This document shows positions 6,436-13,784 of a DNA stretch of 20,045 nt, piece by piece. The notes below the pieces were generated by a model. That model was not told the origin of the DNA. It saw nothing but the letters and a program-made list of their open reading frames with translations, and searched no databases. Within the stretch, counting starts at the first letter, position 1. Each line of letters begins with the position of its first letter. The stretch is from Candidatus Uhrbacteria bacterium (GTDB taxonomy: Bacteria > Patescibacteriota > Patescibacteriia > 2-12-FULL-60-25): contig JAHFIK010000006.1 of NCBI GenBank assembly GCA_023246415.1, positions 18,191 to 38,235 of the forward strand, written 5' to 3'. Position numbers and translations under genes: made by a program.

Positions 6436-8313
6436 ATGGCAAACAATAAGTTCGGTCCGCCTGATGAGAAACAGCATCTCAAGCCGGAAGTCGTGAAGAC
6501 ATTCTGGGCCGTCATCGCCATCCTCATCCTCAGCATCGTCGGTTGGCAGCTCAACAGCAGAGGGTTCTTCGAGCACAAGCAGGACGTGGCACTCGCCGGG
6601 TCGGTGAAAACCGACCTGCCCGAGTACAACGCTCCTACAGCGCCCACCCAGGCACCGGCATCCAACGTCAAAGTGGATTTGCCCAGCATGGGACTCGGAT
6701 GTCCAAACCTCCCGAAGCTGAAGAAGATGGGCTATGCCTGGAACTCCATGTTCGCCCTGCAGCTCGCCATCGGTGGAACTCAATCCTCCGCAGGCTCGCT
6801 CATGTGCAAGCACGAAGTGAACCTCGTGTACGAACGTCAGGACAACAATGACAAACTCGCAGACGCGATCGTCGACTTCGCCAAGGAGTATAAGAAGGGA
6901 GTGGAATTCCCCCAGGTCGGTGCCAACTTCGTCTCCTTCATGGGCGACGGAAGTTTCGCTTTCCTCACTCCGCTCAATGCGCGCTTACGGGCGATTGACC
7001 CGAAATTCTCGGCCAAGGCGTTCGCCTCTCCTGGGCGTTCGCTCGGCGAGGACAAGTGCGAGGGCCTTCCTCAGTGGAAGGATAACCCACAGCTCATGAA
7101 GGGCGCATACATCGCCGCCGTGTGCAAAGATGGCGACTGGAACATCTGTGTGAAGTTCGCCTTGGATAATGGGTTGGAAATCAATCCGGACGACAAGGTG
7201 TACGATCCAGACAAGGTGAACTTCATGTGCGTGGGCGACTACACCGACGCCGGGAAAAACTACGTCACCAATCAGTGTGCGAACCTCAAGAACGTCAAAA
7301 CCGGACAAATGCAACAAGTGTGCGTCAATGGCGCAGCGAGTTGGACTCCGGTCGACGTGACCATCGCCGAGAAACGGGGTGGCCTCATCGAGCTCGCCTC
7401 CACGCGCACCTATCGCGCACAGATGCCGAACATCATGGTCGGACTCGACCCCTGGATGAAGCAACATGACGGCATCATCGTCGGCATGATCGAAGCTATG
7501 GGCGAAGCCGCGGACATGGTTCGCGCGTCGAATGACGCGGTGAACAGAGCGGCGCAGATCAGCAGCCTCAACTACCACGAGGAAGGCACGGATGCCGACT
7601 ACTGGAAGAAGTACTACTTTGGAGTCGCAACCACGGACAAGCAAGGCGTTCCGATCACGCTCGGCGGCTCGCAGGTTCATAACCTGCAAGACATGGCGCT
7701 CCTGTTCGGCCTCAAGGAAGGGACCGCAAATGCATACGCGGCCACGTACGAAACGTTCGCCGGCATCGTACAGCATTACTATCCGAAAGACTTCCCCAAG
7801 CCCAAGACGGGTCCAAGCATTCCGCCCATCGAAACGATTCTGGATACGTCTTACCTCCAGAAAGCGCTCGCCAAACACGGCGGCATCGCCTCTACGACGA
7901 AGATCGAAACGCCGGTATACACCGACGTCGCCGCATCCGCGAAGAGGGTCGATGTTGGACACAAGAATTGGTCCATCAACTTCTTCACGGGTCGCTCAGA
8001 CCCCATGCCGAACGCGATCCCGGTATTGATGGATCTCAAAAACAACCTGCTCGTCGCGGAAAATACGGTCATCGAAATTCACGGCCACACGGATAACACC
8101 GGTGACGCGAATAACAACATGGCCCTGTCCCAAGCACGTGCGGCGGCGGTAAAAGCCTGGCTCCAACAGCAGGCCGCTAGCAACTTCCCTGATTCGCGAT
8201 TCAAGGTATTCGCACACGGGCAAACCATGCCTCTGCCGGATGCGTTGACCGACTCGGACAGGGATCGCGCCAGAAACCGTCGGGTTGAAGTCGTTCTCTC
8301 GACCAAACAGTAA
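6436..8313 (+). CDS. Membrane-anchored substrate-binding-like protein fused to C-terminal OmpA domain
   Basis: A 625-residue fusion. One N-terminal membrane helix is at residues 22-39 (TFWAVIAILILSIVGW). A Pro/Ala-rich spacer reaches about residue 85. Residues about 95-480 have the length and mixed character of a periplasmic substrate-binding protein (TYRAQMPNIMVGLDPW, AYAATYETFAGIVQHYYPKDF), which I infer mainly from the adjacent NitT/TauT-type ABC genes. Residues about 511-622 are a clear OmpA-like peptidoglycan-binding domain: NFFTGRSD, IEIHGHTDNTGD (547-557), LSQARAAAVKAWL, and the RARNRRVEVVL signature (611-621). The fusion would tether the receptor to both membrane and cell wall. An AAAGGTG-like ribosome site lies about 11 nt before the ATG, and a CAA-rich motif at 6376-6390 lies between it and the preceding gene. 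Confidence 0.85.
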   Translation: MANNKFGPPDEKQHLKPEVVKTFWAVIAILILSIVGWQLNSRGFFEHKQDVALAGSVKTDLPEYNAPTAPTQAPASNVKVDLPSMGLGCPNLPKLKKMGYAWNSMFALQLAIGGTQSSAGSLMCKHEVNLVYERQDNNDKLADAIVDFAKEYKKGVEFPQVGANFVSFMGDGSFAFLTPLNARLRAIDPKFSAKAFASPGRSLGEDKCEGLPQWKDNPQLMKGAYIAAVCKDGDWNICVKFALDNGLEINPDDKVYDPDKVNFMCVGDYTDAGKNYVTNQCANLKNVKTGQMQQVCVNGAASWTPVDVTIAEKRGGLIELASTRTYRAQMPNIMVGLDPWMKQHDGIIVGMIEAMGEAADMVRASNDAVNRAAQISSLNYHEEGTDADYWKKYYFGVATTDKQGVPITLGGSQVHNLQDMALLFGLKEGTANAYAATYETFAGIVQHYYPKDFPKPKTGPSIPPIETILDTSYLQKALAKHGGIASTTKIETPVYTDVAASAKRVDVGHKNWSINFFTGRSDPMPNAIPVLMDLKNNLLVAENTVIEIHGHTDNTGDANNNMALSQARAAAVKAWLQQQAASNFPDSRFKVFAHGQTMPLPDALTDSDRDRARNRRVEVVLSTKQ

Positions 8314-8336
8314 TCGCGTCTAACGCGACCACTACA

Positions 8337-8374
8337 CGCCCGACCGTATTCACACGCTGTGGAACGGTCGGGCG
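8337..8374 (+). terminator. Strong hairpin after the SBP-OmpA gene, without U-tract
   Basis: Perfect 11-bp stem CGCCCGACCGT (8337-8347) with 8364-8374. No run of T follows, so it may be a partial terminator, mRNA-stabilising hairpin or attenuator between the receptor gene and the ABC genes. A small CGCG-TCTAA-CGCG hairpin sits just upstream. Confidence 0.5.
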
Positions 8375-8405
8375 CATCTCTCATCACGGGATTCTGATCC
8401 CTTTC

Positions 8406-8436
8406 TGAGAAATGCCTCGGCAGCGTTCATTTCTCA
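8406..8436 (+). promoter_or_regulatory. Hairpin upstream of the ABC permease ribosome site
   Basis: TGAGAAATG (8406-8414) and its exact complement (8428-8436) flank a 13-nt loop. It ends 21 nt before the GGAGGA ribosome site and could be an operator or an mRNA structure affecting the ABC genes. Confidence 0.35.
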
Positions 8437-8467
8437 ACCCAACAACGAAACAACATCGGAGGAACAG

Positions 8468-9352
8468 GTGTTCAAACGATTACTCGTCCCGAATCAACTC
8501 TATAGCAAAAAGGCAATGGCCATTCTCATTGCCGGATGGATGATTGCTTTTCTCTCGAATTGGCAATGGACCAGCCTCGAATTCATTCCAAGGCCACTCG
8601 ATGTCCTCGCCGCATTTCCGGATCTCATCACGAAGCGCGAGCTCATCTACAACCTCTGGCAGAGTCTGAAGTCGAACGCCGTCGCCATGACGTTCACCAC
8701 GGCCATCTCACTCCTGTTCGCGTATGGAAGCTGTATCGCGATCATCCGACCGGCATCCATTGCGCTCGCGAACATGCGCTACCTAGGGTTAGCCGGATTC
8801 TCCGTACTCTTCACGGTCACCCTACACACCCAGGATCGGATCAAAGTCGGCCTCCTCACGCTATCCATCACCGGCTATTTCCTACGTTCCATGTTCGACG
8901 TGATTGAAAAAGTCACCAGAGAACAGAAGGCACGACTGGACTTCAACGGACGCACACTCGGCATGAACGAATGGCAAGTCCTGTGGTACTGCGTGATTCG
9001 CGAAACGCTCGATCAAGCGTTCGATATCTTCCGGCAATGCAATGCCATGGGATGGTCGATCCTCACCCTGCTCGAAACGATGTACCGCACGGGCGGTGGC
9101 GTCGGCGTCATGATGGCGGGCGAAGAAAAGCACTTCATCTACCGCGAACTCTATGGCGTTCAGGTCACTATCTTTCTCACCGGCCTGACGTCGGATCTTC
9201 TCATCGGCGTTGCAAAAGGCATTATTTGTCCGCATACGCGACGAAGAACGAAGAACAAGCAGAATATCGAACCTCCGGCACAACCTTTCATCGTTGCAAC
9301 CGAAACTCAAACGGTCGCATCACCTGCGGCAGAAGCGACGGTGGCGCCATGA
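8468..9352 (+). CDS. ABC transporter permease, NitT/TauT (nitrate/sulfonate/taurine)-like
   Basis: A 294-residue integral membrane protein. Hydrophobic segments lie at about residues 17-33, 72-93, 104-120, 127-143, 190-205 and 226-248. FIPRPLDVLAAFPDLI near the first helix is the PSPLDV-type motif of SsuC/TauC/NrtB permeases, and the cytoplasmic RTLGMNEWQVLWYCVIRETL stretch (about 162-181) corresponds to the EAA loop that docks the ATPase. The C-terminal 45 residues are a basic then Pro/Ala/Thr-rich extension. The start is GTG at 8468, with a strong GGAGGA 4 nt upstream. Its TGA overlaps the ATPase ATG. The substrate is not deducible. Confidence 0.88.
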   Translation: MFKRLLVPNQLYSKKAMAILIAGWMIAFLSNWQWTSLEFIPRPLDVLAAFPDLITKRELIYNLWQSLKSNAVAMTFTTAISLLFAYGSCIAIIRPASIALANMRYLGLAGFSVLFTVTLHTQDRIKVGLLTLSITGYFLRSMFDVIEKVTREQKARLDFNGRTLGMNEWQVLWYCVIRETLDQAFDIFRQCNAMGWSILTLLETMYRTGGGVGVMMAGEEKHFIYRELYGVQVTIFLTGLTSDLLIGVAKGIICPHTRRRTKNKQNIEPPAQPFIVATETQTVASPAAEATVAP

Positions 9353-10203
9353 CCGAGTCACTCGCAACGGATCGATACGCCCATTGCTTCGATGGCCCGA
9401 TCGTCACGATCGACGGCGTCAATGTCACGTACGGCAGTACGCCGATTCTCTATAATTTCTCGCTACAGATCCTAGATGTCGTCCAAACAGGTGATACGAG
9501 CATCCAACGCGGACAGGTCACGGCAATCCTCGGACCGAGCGGCATTGGCAAATCAACACTCTTTCGCGTCCTCGCAGGGCTCGAAGAGCCGAATTCGGGT
9601 CACGTCCTCGTCACAAAGAAGCAGGTTCCAGTCCGGCCAGGAATGGTCGGCGTCGTCTCGCAAAGCTACGAGCTCCTCGAGTACTTCACGGTGTATGACA
9701 ATCTGCTTCTCGCGGCACGAATGGCCGGGATCGGAAAGAGTGAGGCAAAAGACCGGACGAAGCTGATGATCGAACGGTTCGGCATCAGCGAACAGCGGGA
9801 TCAGTACCCGAAGGAGCTCTCTGGCGGACAACGCCAGCGAGCAGCCATCGCCCGTCAGCTCCTCAACTGCAACTCAATCCTGCTCATGGACGAACCGCTC
9901 TCCGGTCAGGACTTCATGAATCTCACGAATACCTGCAACGTCATTCGTGAGCTCACAAGCCATGACGAACTCCTCACCATGGTCGTTGTGACACACGACA
10001 TCGGTGCGGCGATGACGGTGGCGGATCGCATCATTATCATGGGTCGCACCTGGAACGAGCAACGACAGCTCCTGGGCGCGAACGTCCGCAAAGAGATCGA
10101 TCTCATTGATGCGGGCATTGCCTGGCGAGATCGCAACCGGTATCTCCCGCAGTTCAACGACCTGCGTCGTGACATCGAAGAAAACGTCTTCCCAACGCTC
10201 TAA
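9349..10203 (+). CDS. ABC transporter ATP-binding protein, NitT/TauT-like
   Basis: A 284-residue ATPase that powers the permease encoded just before it. Walker A is GPSGIGKST (62-70), the Q-loop Gln is in VVSQSYELL (about 105), the signature is LSGGQRQ (157-163), Walker B ILLMDEP (177-183) and the H-loop VVTHD (213-217); all key residues are intact. The frame is open much further upstream, but the ATG at 9349 overlaps the permease TGA as ATGA and gives the usual family length, so this start is chosen. The C-terminal about 55 residues after the H-loop (NEQRQLLGANVRKEIDL...) are an extension of the type seen in SsuB/TauB-like ATPases. Confidence 0.93.
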   Translation: MTESLATDRYAHCFDGPIVTIDGVNVTYGSTPILYNFSLQILDVVQTGDTSIQRGQVTAILGPSGIGKSTLFRVLAGLEEPNSGHVLVTKKQVPVRPGMVGVVSQSYELLEYFTVYDNLLLAARMAGIGKSEAKDRTKLMIERFGISEQRDQYPKELSGGQRQRAAIARQLLNCNSILLMDEPLSGQDFMNLTNTCNVIRELTSHDELLTMVVVTHDIGAAMTVADRIIIMGRTWNEQRQLLGANVRKEIDLIDAGIAWRDRNRYLPQFNDLRRDIEENVFPTL

Positions 10204-10253
10204 CCTCGTTGTTTCGTTTCTGAACTCGTTGTTTCGTTGTTGGTTGACACACG

Positions 10254-10298
10254 TCGCCGGCAGGTCTGATCTTAGACCTGCCGGCGATTCCTATTTTA
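10254..10298 (+). terminator. Intrinsic terminator of the ABC operon
   Basis: Perfect 14-bp stem TCGCCGGCAGGTCT (10254-10267) with 10274-10287, loop GATCTT, followed by TTCCTATTTT. Confidence 0.92.
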
Positions 10299-10358
10299 GG
10301 GCAAAGGGCAGAGAGCAAAGAGCAAAGGGTGCGAGCGTGGGGCGTGGGGCGTGGGGCT
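10298..10358. repeat. Two adjoining heptamer arrays (GGGCAAA-like, then GCGTGGG)
   Basis: Units GGGCAAA, GGGCAGA, GAGCAAA, GAGCAAA are followed by GCGTGGG three times. No inverted partner is seen nearby. It lies directly downstream of the ABC operon terminator at the start of a 434-bp stretch without a gene that is almost wholly repeats. Confidence 0.75.
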
Positions 10359-10391
10359 TTGGATGATCGGGATTTACTGTGAGGATCGCAG

Positions 10392-10584
10392 CCTCTTTTG
10401 TCATTCTGAGCGAAGCGAAGAACCCCTTTCTAGAAGTGGATGACAGACAGACTCAGACAACCGAATTTGCAAACGGTCTTGTAGAGAACTCTTCAAGACC
10501 GTTTGCGAATTCGGTTGTTCACGCATGCTCGCCGTTCTCGCTCTGGAAAGGGATTCTTCGCTTCGCTCAGAATGACAAAAGAGG
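10392..10584. repeat. 193-bp nested palindrome (MITE/REP-like)
   Basis: Outer arms 10392-10430 and 10546-10584 are inverted copies with about one mismatch before the last base; they contain CATTCTGAGCGAAGCGAAG. Inner arms 10457-10480 and 10495-10518 are inverted copies with one mismatch in 24, around a 14-nt loop. No coding potential is seen. I recall the CATTCTGAGCGAAGCGAAGAA type of sequence as a dispersed element in many environmental bacterial genomes; this is from memory, not a search. No target-site duplication is obvious. Confidence 0.82.
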
Positions 10585-10619
10585 TCGTTTCACGCACTCA
10601 AGGGTCACATCAAAAAAAA

Positions 10620-10649
10620 ATAATTCGTCAATCCGTAATTCGTCAATTC
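10620..10649. repeat. ATTCGTCAATCCGTA-type short repeat array
   Basis: Units AATTCGTC, AATCCGTA, ATTCGTC. Its complement shares ACGAATTACGGATT with the array upstream of argS at 19744-19796, so this is a dispersed sequence family. A run of nine A precedes it. Confidence 0.65.
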
Positions 10650-10702
10650 TTTTCCATGTCCGCGTGCGCGATGATTCGGGTACGTGCGACGCGCCCGGAC
10701 GA

Positions 10703-10724
10703 GGGCGCATGCGATGCGCCCCTA
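10703..10724. repeat. GGGCGCAT/ATGCGCCC palindromic element ending in the TrmB-gene stop codon
   Basis: GGGCGCAT (10703-10710) and its complement (10714-10721) flank a 3-nt loop. On the minus strand the element reads TAGGGGCGCATCGCATGC..., its TAG being the stop codon of the regulator gene. It may serve as its transcription-end hairpin. Confidence 0.7.
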
Positions 10725-11498
10725 CCGTTTATGCGTCACTGACACCTCCCATAACACCTCATAAATCGCTTTCATGAATTCGTGATGCTCTGGTGATTGC
10801 ACTAACAACACATACGCATTCTTGAGACTGGATATATACATCACTTTGTCATCATAGAGAAACACCGTGGTCCGAAACTTCCCGTGGATCTTCTCGGGAA
10901 GAATCCGCACCTCTGATCTCCCGGCATAGGACTTCGTGAGAATTTCCGGCTTCAGCGGCTGTTCCCACAAATTCCGTGTCGTAATTCCATTCGCAACGCG
11001 CTCATCGATATATTTCTGCGAGAACGTCTGGCCGATCTGCCAGAAAAAATTATCTTTCGGCGCAATTGAATCAATGTGACGATCACGACAATACAGCGTT
11101 TCCATCACGATCTGTTTCATCGCATTCACCCCTTCGTAGAAGGTTACGACCGGCAACCCTTCGTTTGGAGCTTGAGACGCAGAGAGGCTTGGGAGCATCC
11201 CGCGAATCTCTTCGCGGAGCGATTTTAATTCTTCCTCGCGCATCGCAAGCATCGTCAGCAATTTCTCCGGTGTTTCCGCCTGAAAGCGATGCGTCCCCCG
11301 GGTCGCAATATTCTTCACCAGTCCCCGCTCCAGCAATTGTTTCAACGCGTAATAAATCGTCGGCCGCTTCCCGCGCACGGCTTTCATGAGCTCGCTCGCC
11401 TGCATGGCCCCACGCGAGAGCATCGCCAGGTAGAGATCGATTTCGGAATCAGAAAGGCCAAGTTTTTTGAGGAGGTCTTGAGGTGTGGACATACGCAT
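10722..11498 (-). CDS. TrmB-family transcriptional regulator
   Basis: A 258-residue regulator. Residues about 5-75 form a winged helix-turn-helix of TrmB type (DLLKKLGLSDSEIDLYLAML, ASELMKAVRGKRPTIYYALKQLLERGLV). A charged helix (residues 84-105) links to a C-terminal effector-type domain (about 113-255) with FYEGVNAMKQIVMETL and VFLYDDKVMYIS, as in TrmB/PLD-like regulator domains. It is transcribed away from the MBL gene at 11625, so the 126-bp divergent region is its likeliest target. ATG codons at 11498 and 11492 are both possible starts; no Shine-Dalgarno sequence favours either. The TAG stop is part of the GGGCGCAT palindromic element. Ligand and regulon are unknown. Confidence 0.87.
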   Translation of the reverse strand: MRMSTPQDLLKKLGLSDSEIDLYLAMLSRGAMQASELMKAVRGKRPTIYYALKQLLERGLVKNIATRGTHRFQAETPEKLLTMLAMREEELKSLREEIRGMLPSLSASQAPNEGLPVVTFYEGVNAMKQIVMETLYCRDRHIDSIAPKDNFFWQIGQTFSQKYIDERVANGITTRNLWEQPLKPEILTKSYAGRSEVRILPEKIHGKFRTTVFLYDDKVMYISSLKNAYVLLVQSPEHHEFMKAIYEVLWEVSVTHKR

Positions 11499-11529
11499 CG
11501 GCTAAAGTGTCTAACCATTATTAAAACGT

Positions 11530-11558
11530 ATTGTACACATTCCTGTCCCCTGGTACAA
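11530..11558 (-). promoter_or_regulatory. Candidate promoter and operator of the TrmB-like regulator
   Basis: On the minus strand TTGTAC, 17-bp spacer, TACAAT. The same bases form an imperfect inverted repeat, CGTATTGTAC and GGTACAAATACG (about 11527-11563), and the half site CCTGGTA recurs at 11549 and 11569, so a dimeric regulator could bind here and control both divergent genes. Confidence 0.45.
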
Positions 11559-11624
11559 ATACGATGAACCTGGTAATACCATTCGGGCACAATCAGGTGC
11601 GGACCCTCACAAAGGAATACGGTC

Positions 11625-12629
11625 ATGACAATGCAGGCAACATTCTGGGGCGTGCGCGGCTCCGTTCCATCGCCGATCACTGGCAAGCAACTCGAAGCGA
11701 AAATCGCACACACGATTCACTATGCCATCCGAACCGGGAAATTCACTCCCGAGACGCCGCTGGAAGAGGTGGCTACGTGGCTCCACGAGATCCCGTTTGA
11801 AATGAGATCGACGTACGGCGGGAACACTACCTGCCTTAGTGTAAACTGCGACGACATCCAATTCATTCTCGACATGGGAACTGGAATCCGCGAACTCGGA
11901 CTCGCACAGATGTCAGGGATCATAAAAAATAAGACACTGAGCTGCATCGCGCTCCTCACGCATGTTCACTGGGATCACATCCAGGGGTTCCCATTCTGGG
12001 CTCCGCTCTACCTGCCCCGACGCGTGTTCAACTGTAGTTGCACGCTGTATGGCGGCAAAACGTGGGACTCACAACTCGAACTCGTCCTCAAAGGACAGAT
12101 GAACGCACCAGTGTTTCCGGTCAATCTCGAAGAGATCGAACAAACCAGCATGAAATTGAACTTCAATTCGATTTACGACGGCTGGGAAGGACGCTTCGAA
12201 ACGAGAAGCAATGACGAGGTACGCGTTCTCGCGCGGAAGCTCAACCATCCGCAAGAGACCTTTGGATACCGCATCGAATATAACGGAAACGTATTCGCCT
12301 TCACCACGGACAATGAACCGTTTGCTGCAGGCGTTCCGAAGGGCATGATAGAGCTCGTCAAAAACGCCGACGTCTGGGTCACAGACTGCCAGTACACGCT
12401 TCAAAATTACACTGGCGAAGTCGGCGGCGTTCCGAAACACGGCTGGGGCCACTCATACCCAGAGGCCATTGCGCTCATCGCAGAACACGCGAAACCAAAA
12501 CGGATCATTACCACGCATCACGATCCACAAGCGGACGATGACACCATCTGGAAAATCGCACACACCGTCCAACAGCTCACGGGTATTCCCACGGAAGCTG
12601 CCTATGAAGGTCTGGTGCTCGATCTCTGA
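11625..12629 (+). CDS. MBL-fold hydrolase, WGVRGSxPxP type
   Basis: A 334-residue metallo-beta-lactamase-fold protein of the group that opens with FWGVRGSVPSP and YGGNTTCLSV (7-17 and 64-73). The metal motif is HVHWDH (113-118); a later FTTDNE (Asp ligand), WGHSYPEA (His) and ITTHHDP complete the phosphodiesterase-like site. A 40-residue insertion (about 20-60) separates the two N-terminal motifs. Members of this group are often found alone or fused to signalling domains, and their substrates are mostly unproven. The ATG at 11625 has AAAGGA 8 nt upstream; the ATG two codons later is the alternative. It is divergent from the TrmB-like gene, which may regulate it, and ends at a strong terminator. 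Confidence 0.87.
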   Translation: MTMQATFWGVRGSVPSPITGKQLEAKIAHTIHYAIRTGKFTPETPLEEVATWLHEIPFEMRSTYGGNTTCLSVNCDDIQFILDMGTGIRELGLAQMSGIIKNKTLSCIALLTHVHWDHIQGFPFWAPLYLPRRVFNCSCTLYGGKTWDSQLELVLKGQMNAPVFPVNLEEIEQTSMKLNFNSIYDGWEGRFETRSNDEVRVLARKLNHPQETFGYRIEYNGNVFAFTTDNEPFAAGVPKGMIELVKNADVWVTDCQYTLQNYTGEVGGVPKHGWGHSYPEAIALIAEHAKPKRIITTHHDPQADDDTIWKIAHTVQQLTGIPTEAAYEGLVLDL

Positions 12630-12657
12630 TCCGCCAGGCGACCGTTCCCCTCCTCAT

Positions 12658-12692
12658 ACGGACTCTGTAGAAATACAGAGTCCGTCTCTTTT
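12658..12692 (+). terminator. Intrinsic terminator of the MBL gene
   Basis: Perfect 12-bp stem ACGGACTCTGTA (12658-12669) with 12674-12685, GAAA tetraloop, then CTCTTTTTA. Confidence 0.93.
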
Positions 12693-12695
12693 TAC

Positions 12696-12773
12696 GTTAC
12701 GTCGTCCGTCGTCCGTCGTGGCGTCGGATCGGCCGGCCGGAACGACGCCACGACGGACGACGGACGACGTAAC
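12696..12773. repeat. Perfect 31-bp inverted repeat of CGTCGTC heptamers with 16-bp loop
   Basis: Arms 12696-12726 and 12743-12773 are exact inverted copies containing CGTCGTC heptamers. The 16-bp loop contains the palindrome GGCCGGCC. The core CGTCGTCCGTCGTCCGTCGT is shared exactly with the terminal inverted repeats of the S23-gene segment at 17330-17897. The right arm ends 3 bp from the TAG of the endonuclease IV gene. Confidence 0.9.
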
Positions 12774-12776
12774 GAC

Positions 12777-13604
12777 CTACGTTCTTGCCCGTTTCAACAA
12801 CGCGATATCTTCTTTCACAAAATCGTATTCCGTTTCGCAGTAGAGATTCATCTTCTGCAATTTTGGGTGTTTCACAAGGAGACGAAACGCCTTCGCGCCA
12901 ATCTTTCCTTTCCCTAAATGCTCGTGGCGATCTCGACGTGCGCCAAGATCCACCTTCGAATCATTGCAATGGAACATCTTCAATTTCTTTAACCCAATCG
13001 ACTTGTCAAAAACGCGCAACGTTTCGTTGATCGCCTTTTCCGTGCGAAGATCATACCCGCTTGCAAACGCATGCGCGGTATCGAAACAGACACCGACGTC
13101 CGGATGGCCCACGCCATCAAGGATGGCGGCAACTTCATCAAACGTATCGCCGATCACCATCCCGGCTCCTGCAGAAATTTCAATCAGTAATTTCGTTTTT
13201 CCATTGTATTCATCCATCACTCGTTTCATCGTTTCAACGACCAGCCTCACCCCTTCCGACTCCCCCACATCTTTCGCACTCCCCGGATGAAACATGACAT
13301 AGGCGGCATTGATCATCGAACCGCGCTCAAGTTCTTCGCGAACAATTCGAATCGAGTTCTGTCGGGTCGCCTCGTTTCCGCTTGCGAAATTAATATAGTA
13401 CGGCGTATGGATGACCCATTCAGAAAGCTTATGTTCACGACAGCCTTCAAGAAACGCTTCCACGATTTCCGGCGTCAATGTCGGCGCCGGTCCGCCTTGC
13501 GGCGAACGCGTAAACATCTGAAACACCTCACAGCCAAAGGCAGCGGCATTTCCTGGAGCCTTTTGAATCCCTCCGGCAATGGAGACGTGTGCACCAAATT
13601 TCAT
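12777..13604 (-). CDS. nfo: Endonuclease IV (AP endonuclease)
   Basis: A 275-residue endonuclease IV, which cuts the DNA backbone 5' of abasic sites in base-excision repair. The TIM-barrel ligands of the three-zinc site are all recognisable: H66 (HTPYYIN), H106 (HPGS), E142 (IEISAG), D175 and H178 (FDTAHAF), H212 (HCNDSK), D225 and H227 (DRHEHLGKG) and E257 (CETE). The length is normal for the family. The ATG at 13602-13604 is chosen because MKFGAHVSIAGG is the canonical start; 28 upstream in-frame codons are translated repeat DNA. No Shine-Dalgarno sequence is seen; a GTAGGGCG octamer array lies directly upstream. With the MTH1-like enzyme it makes two oxidative-damage repair functions in the window. 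Confidence 0.95.
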   Translation of the reverse strand: MKFGAHVSIAGGIQKAPGNAAAFGCEVFQMFTRSPQGGPAPTLTPEIVEAFLEGCREHKLSEWVIHTPYYINFASGNEATRQNSIRIVREELERGSMINAAYVMFHPGSAKDVGESEGVRLVVETMKRVMDEYNGKTKLLIEISAGAGMVIGDTFDEVAAILDGVGHPDVGVCFDTAHAFASGYDLRTEKAINETLRVFDKSIGLKKLKMFHCNDSKVDLGARRDRHEHLGKGKIGAKAFRLLVKHPKLQKMNLYCETEYDFVKEDIALLKRART

Positions 13605-13614
13605 AGATAGGGAG

Positions 13615-13646
13615 GTAAGGCAGTATGGAGGTAGGGCGGTAGGCCG
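13615..13646. repeat. Four-unit octamer array upstream of nfo
   Basis: Units GTAAGGCA, GTATGGAG, GTAGGGCG, GTAGGCCG lie 10 bp upstream of the nfo ATG, in its 5' leader. No inverted partner is seen. Confidence 0.6.
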
Positions 13647-13715
13647 CTCATCGAAGCGATCGCTTACCATCCCAACCAACCGACTCATTCATTTGAGATC
13701 GTAGCGACTTTACTT

Positions 13716-13763
13716 AAAAAAGTCATCCCCCTTCGCTCGCCGGGGGGCGAGCTTCGGGGGATG
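13716..13763 (-). terminator. Intrinsic terminator for the minus-strand signal-peptide protein gene
   Basis: Stem CATCCCCC...GCTCGCC (13724-13741) with 13746-13763, three central mismatches, loop GGGG; on the minus strand it is followed by a run of six T (13716-13721). Confidence 0.8.
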
Positions 13764-13784
13764 TTATCCATACGCGTATCAGAA

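Noticed and set aside
6985..7962. 325-codon open frame antisense to the SBP-OmpA gene
   Set aside because: It is His/Arg/Val-rich with no motif and mirrors codon bias of the sense gene; the sense frame has a clear OmpA domain.
8971..9348. Long open frame upstream of the ABC ATPase start, within the permease gene
   Set aside because: It overlaps the permease in another frame and encodes no domain; the ATGA junction at 9349 gives a normal-length ATPase.
10379..10777. Open frame across the nested palindrome
   Set aside because: It translates inverted-repeat DNA and runs into the regulator gene; no ribosome site or family.
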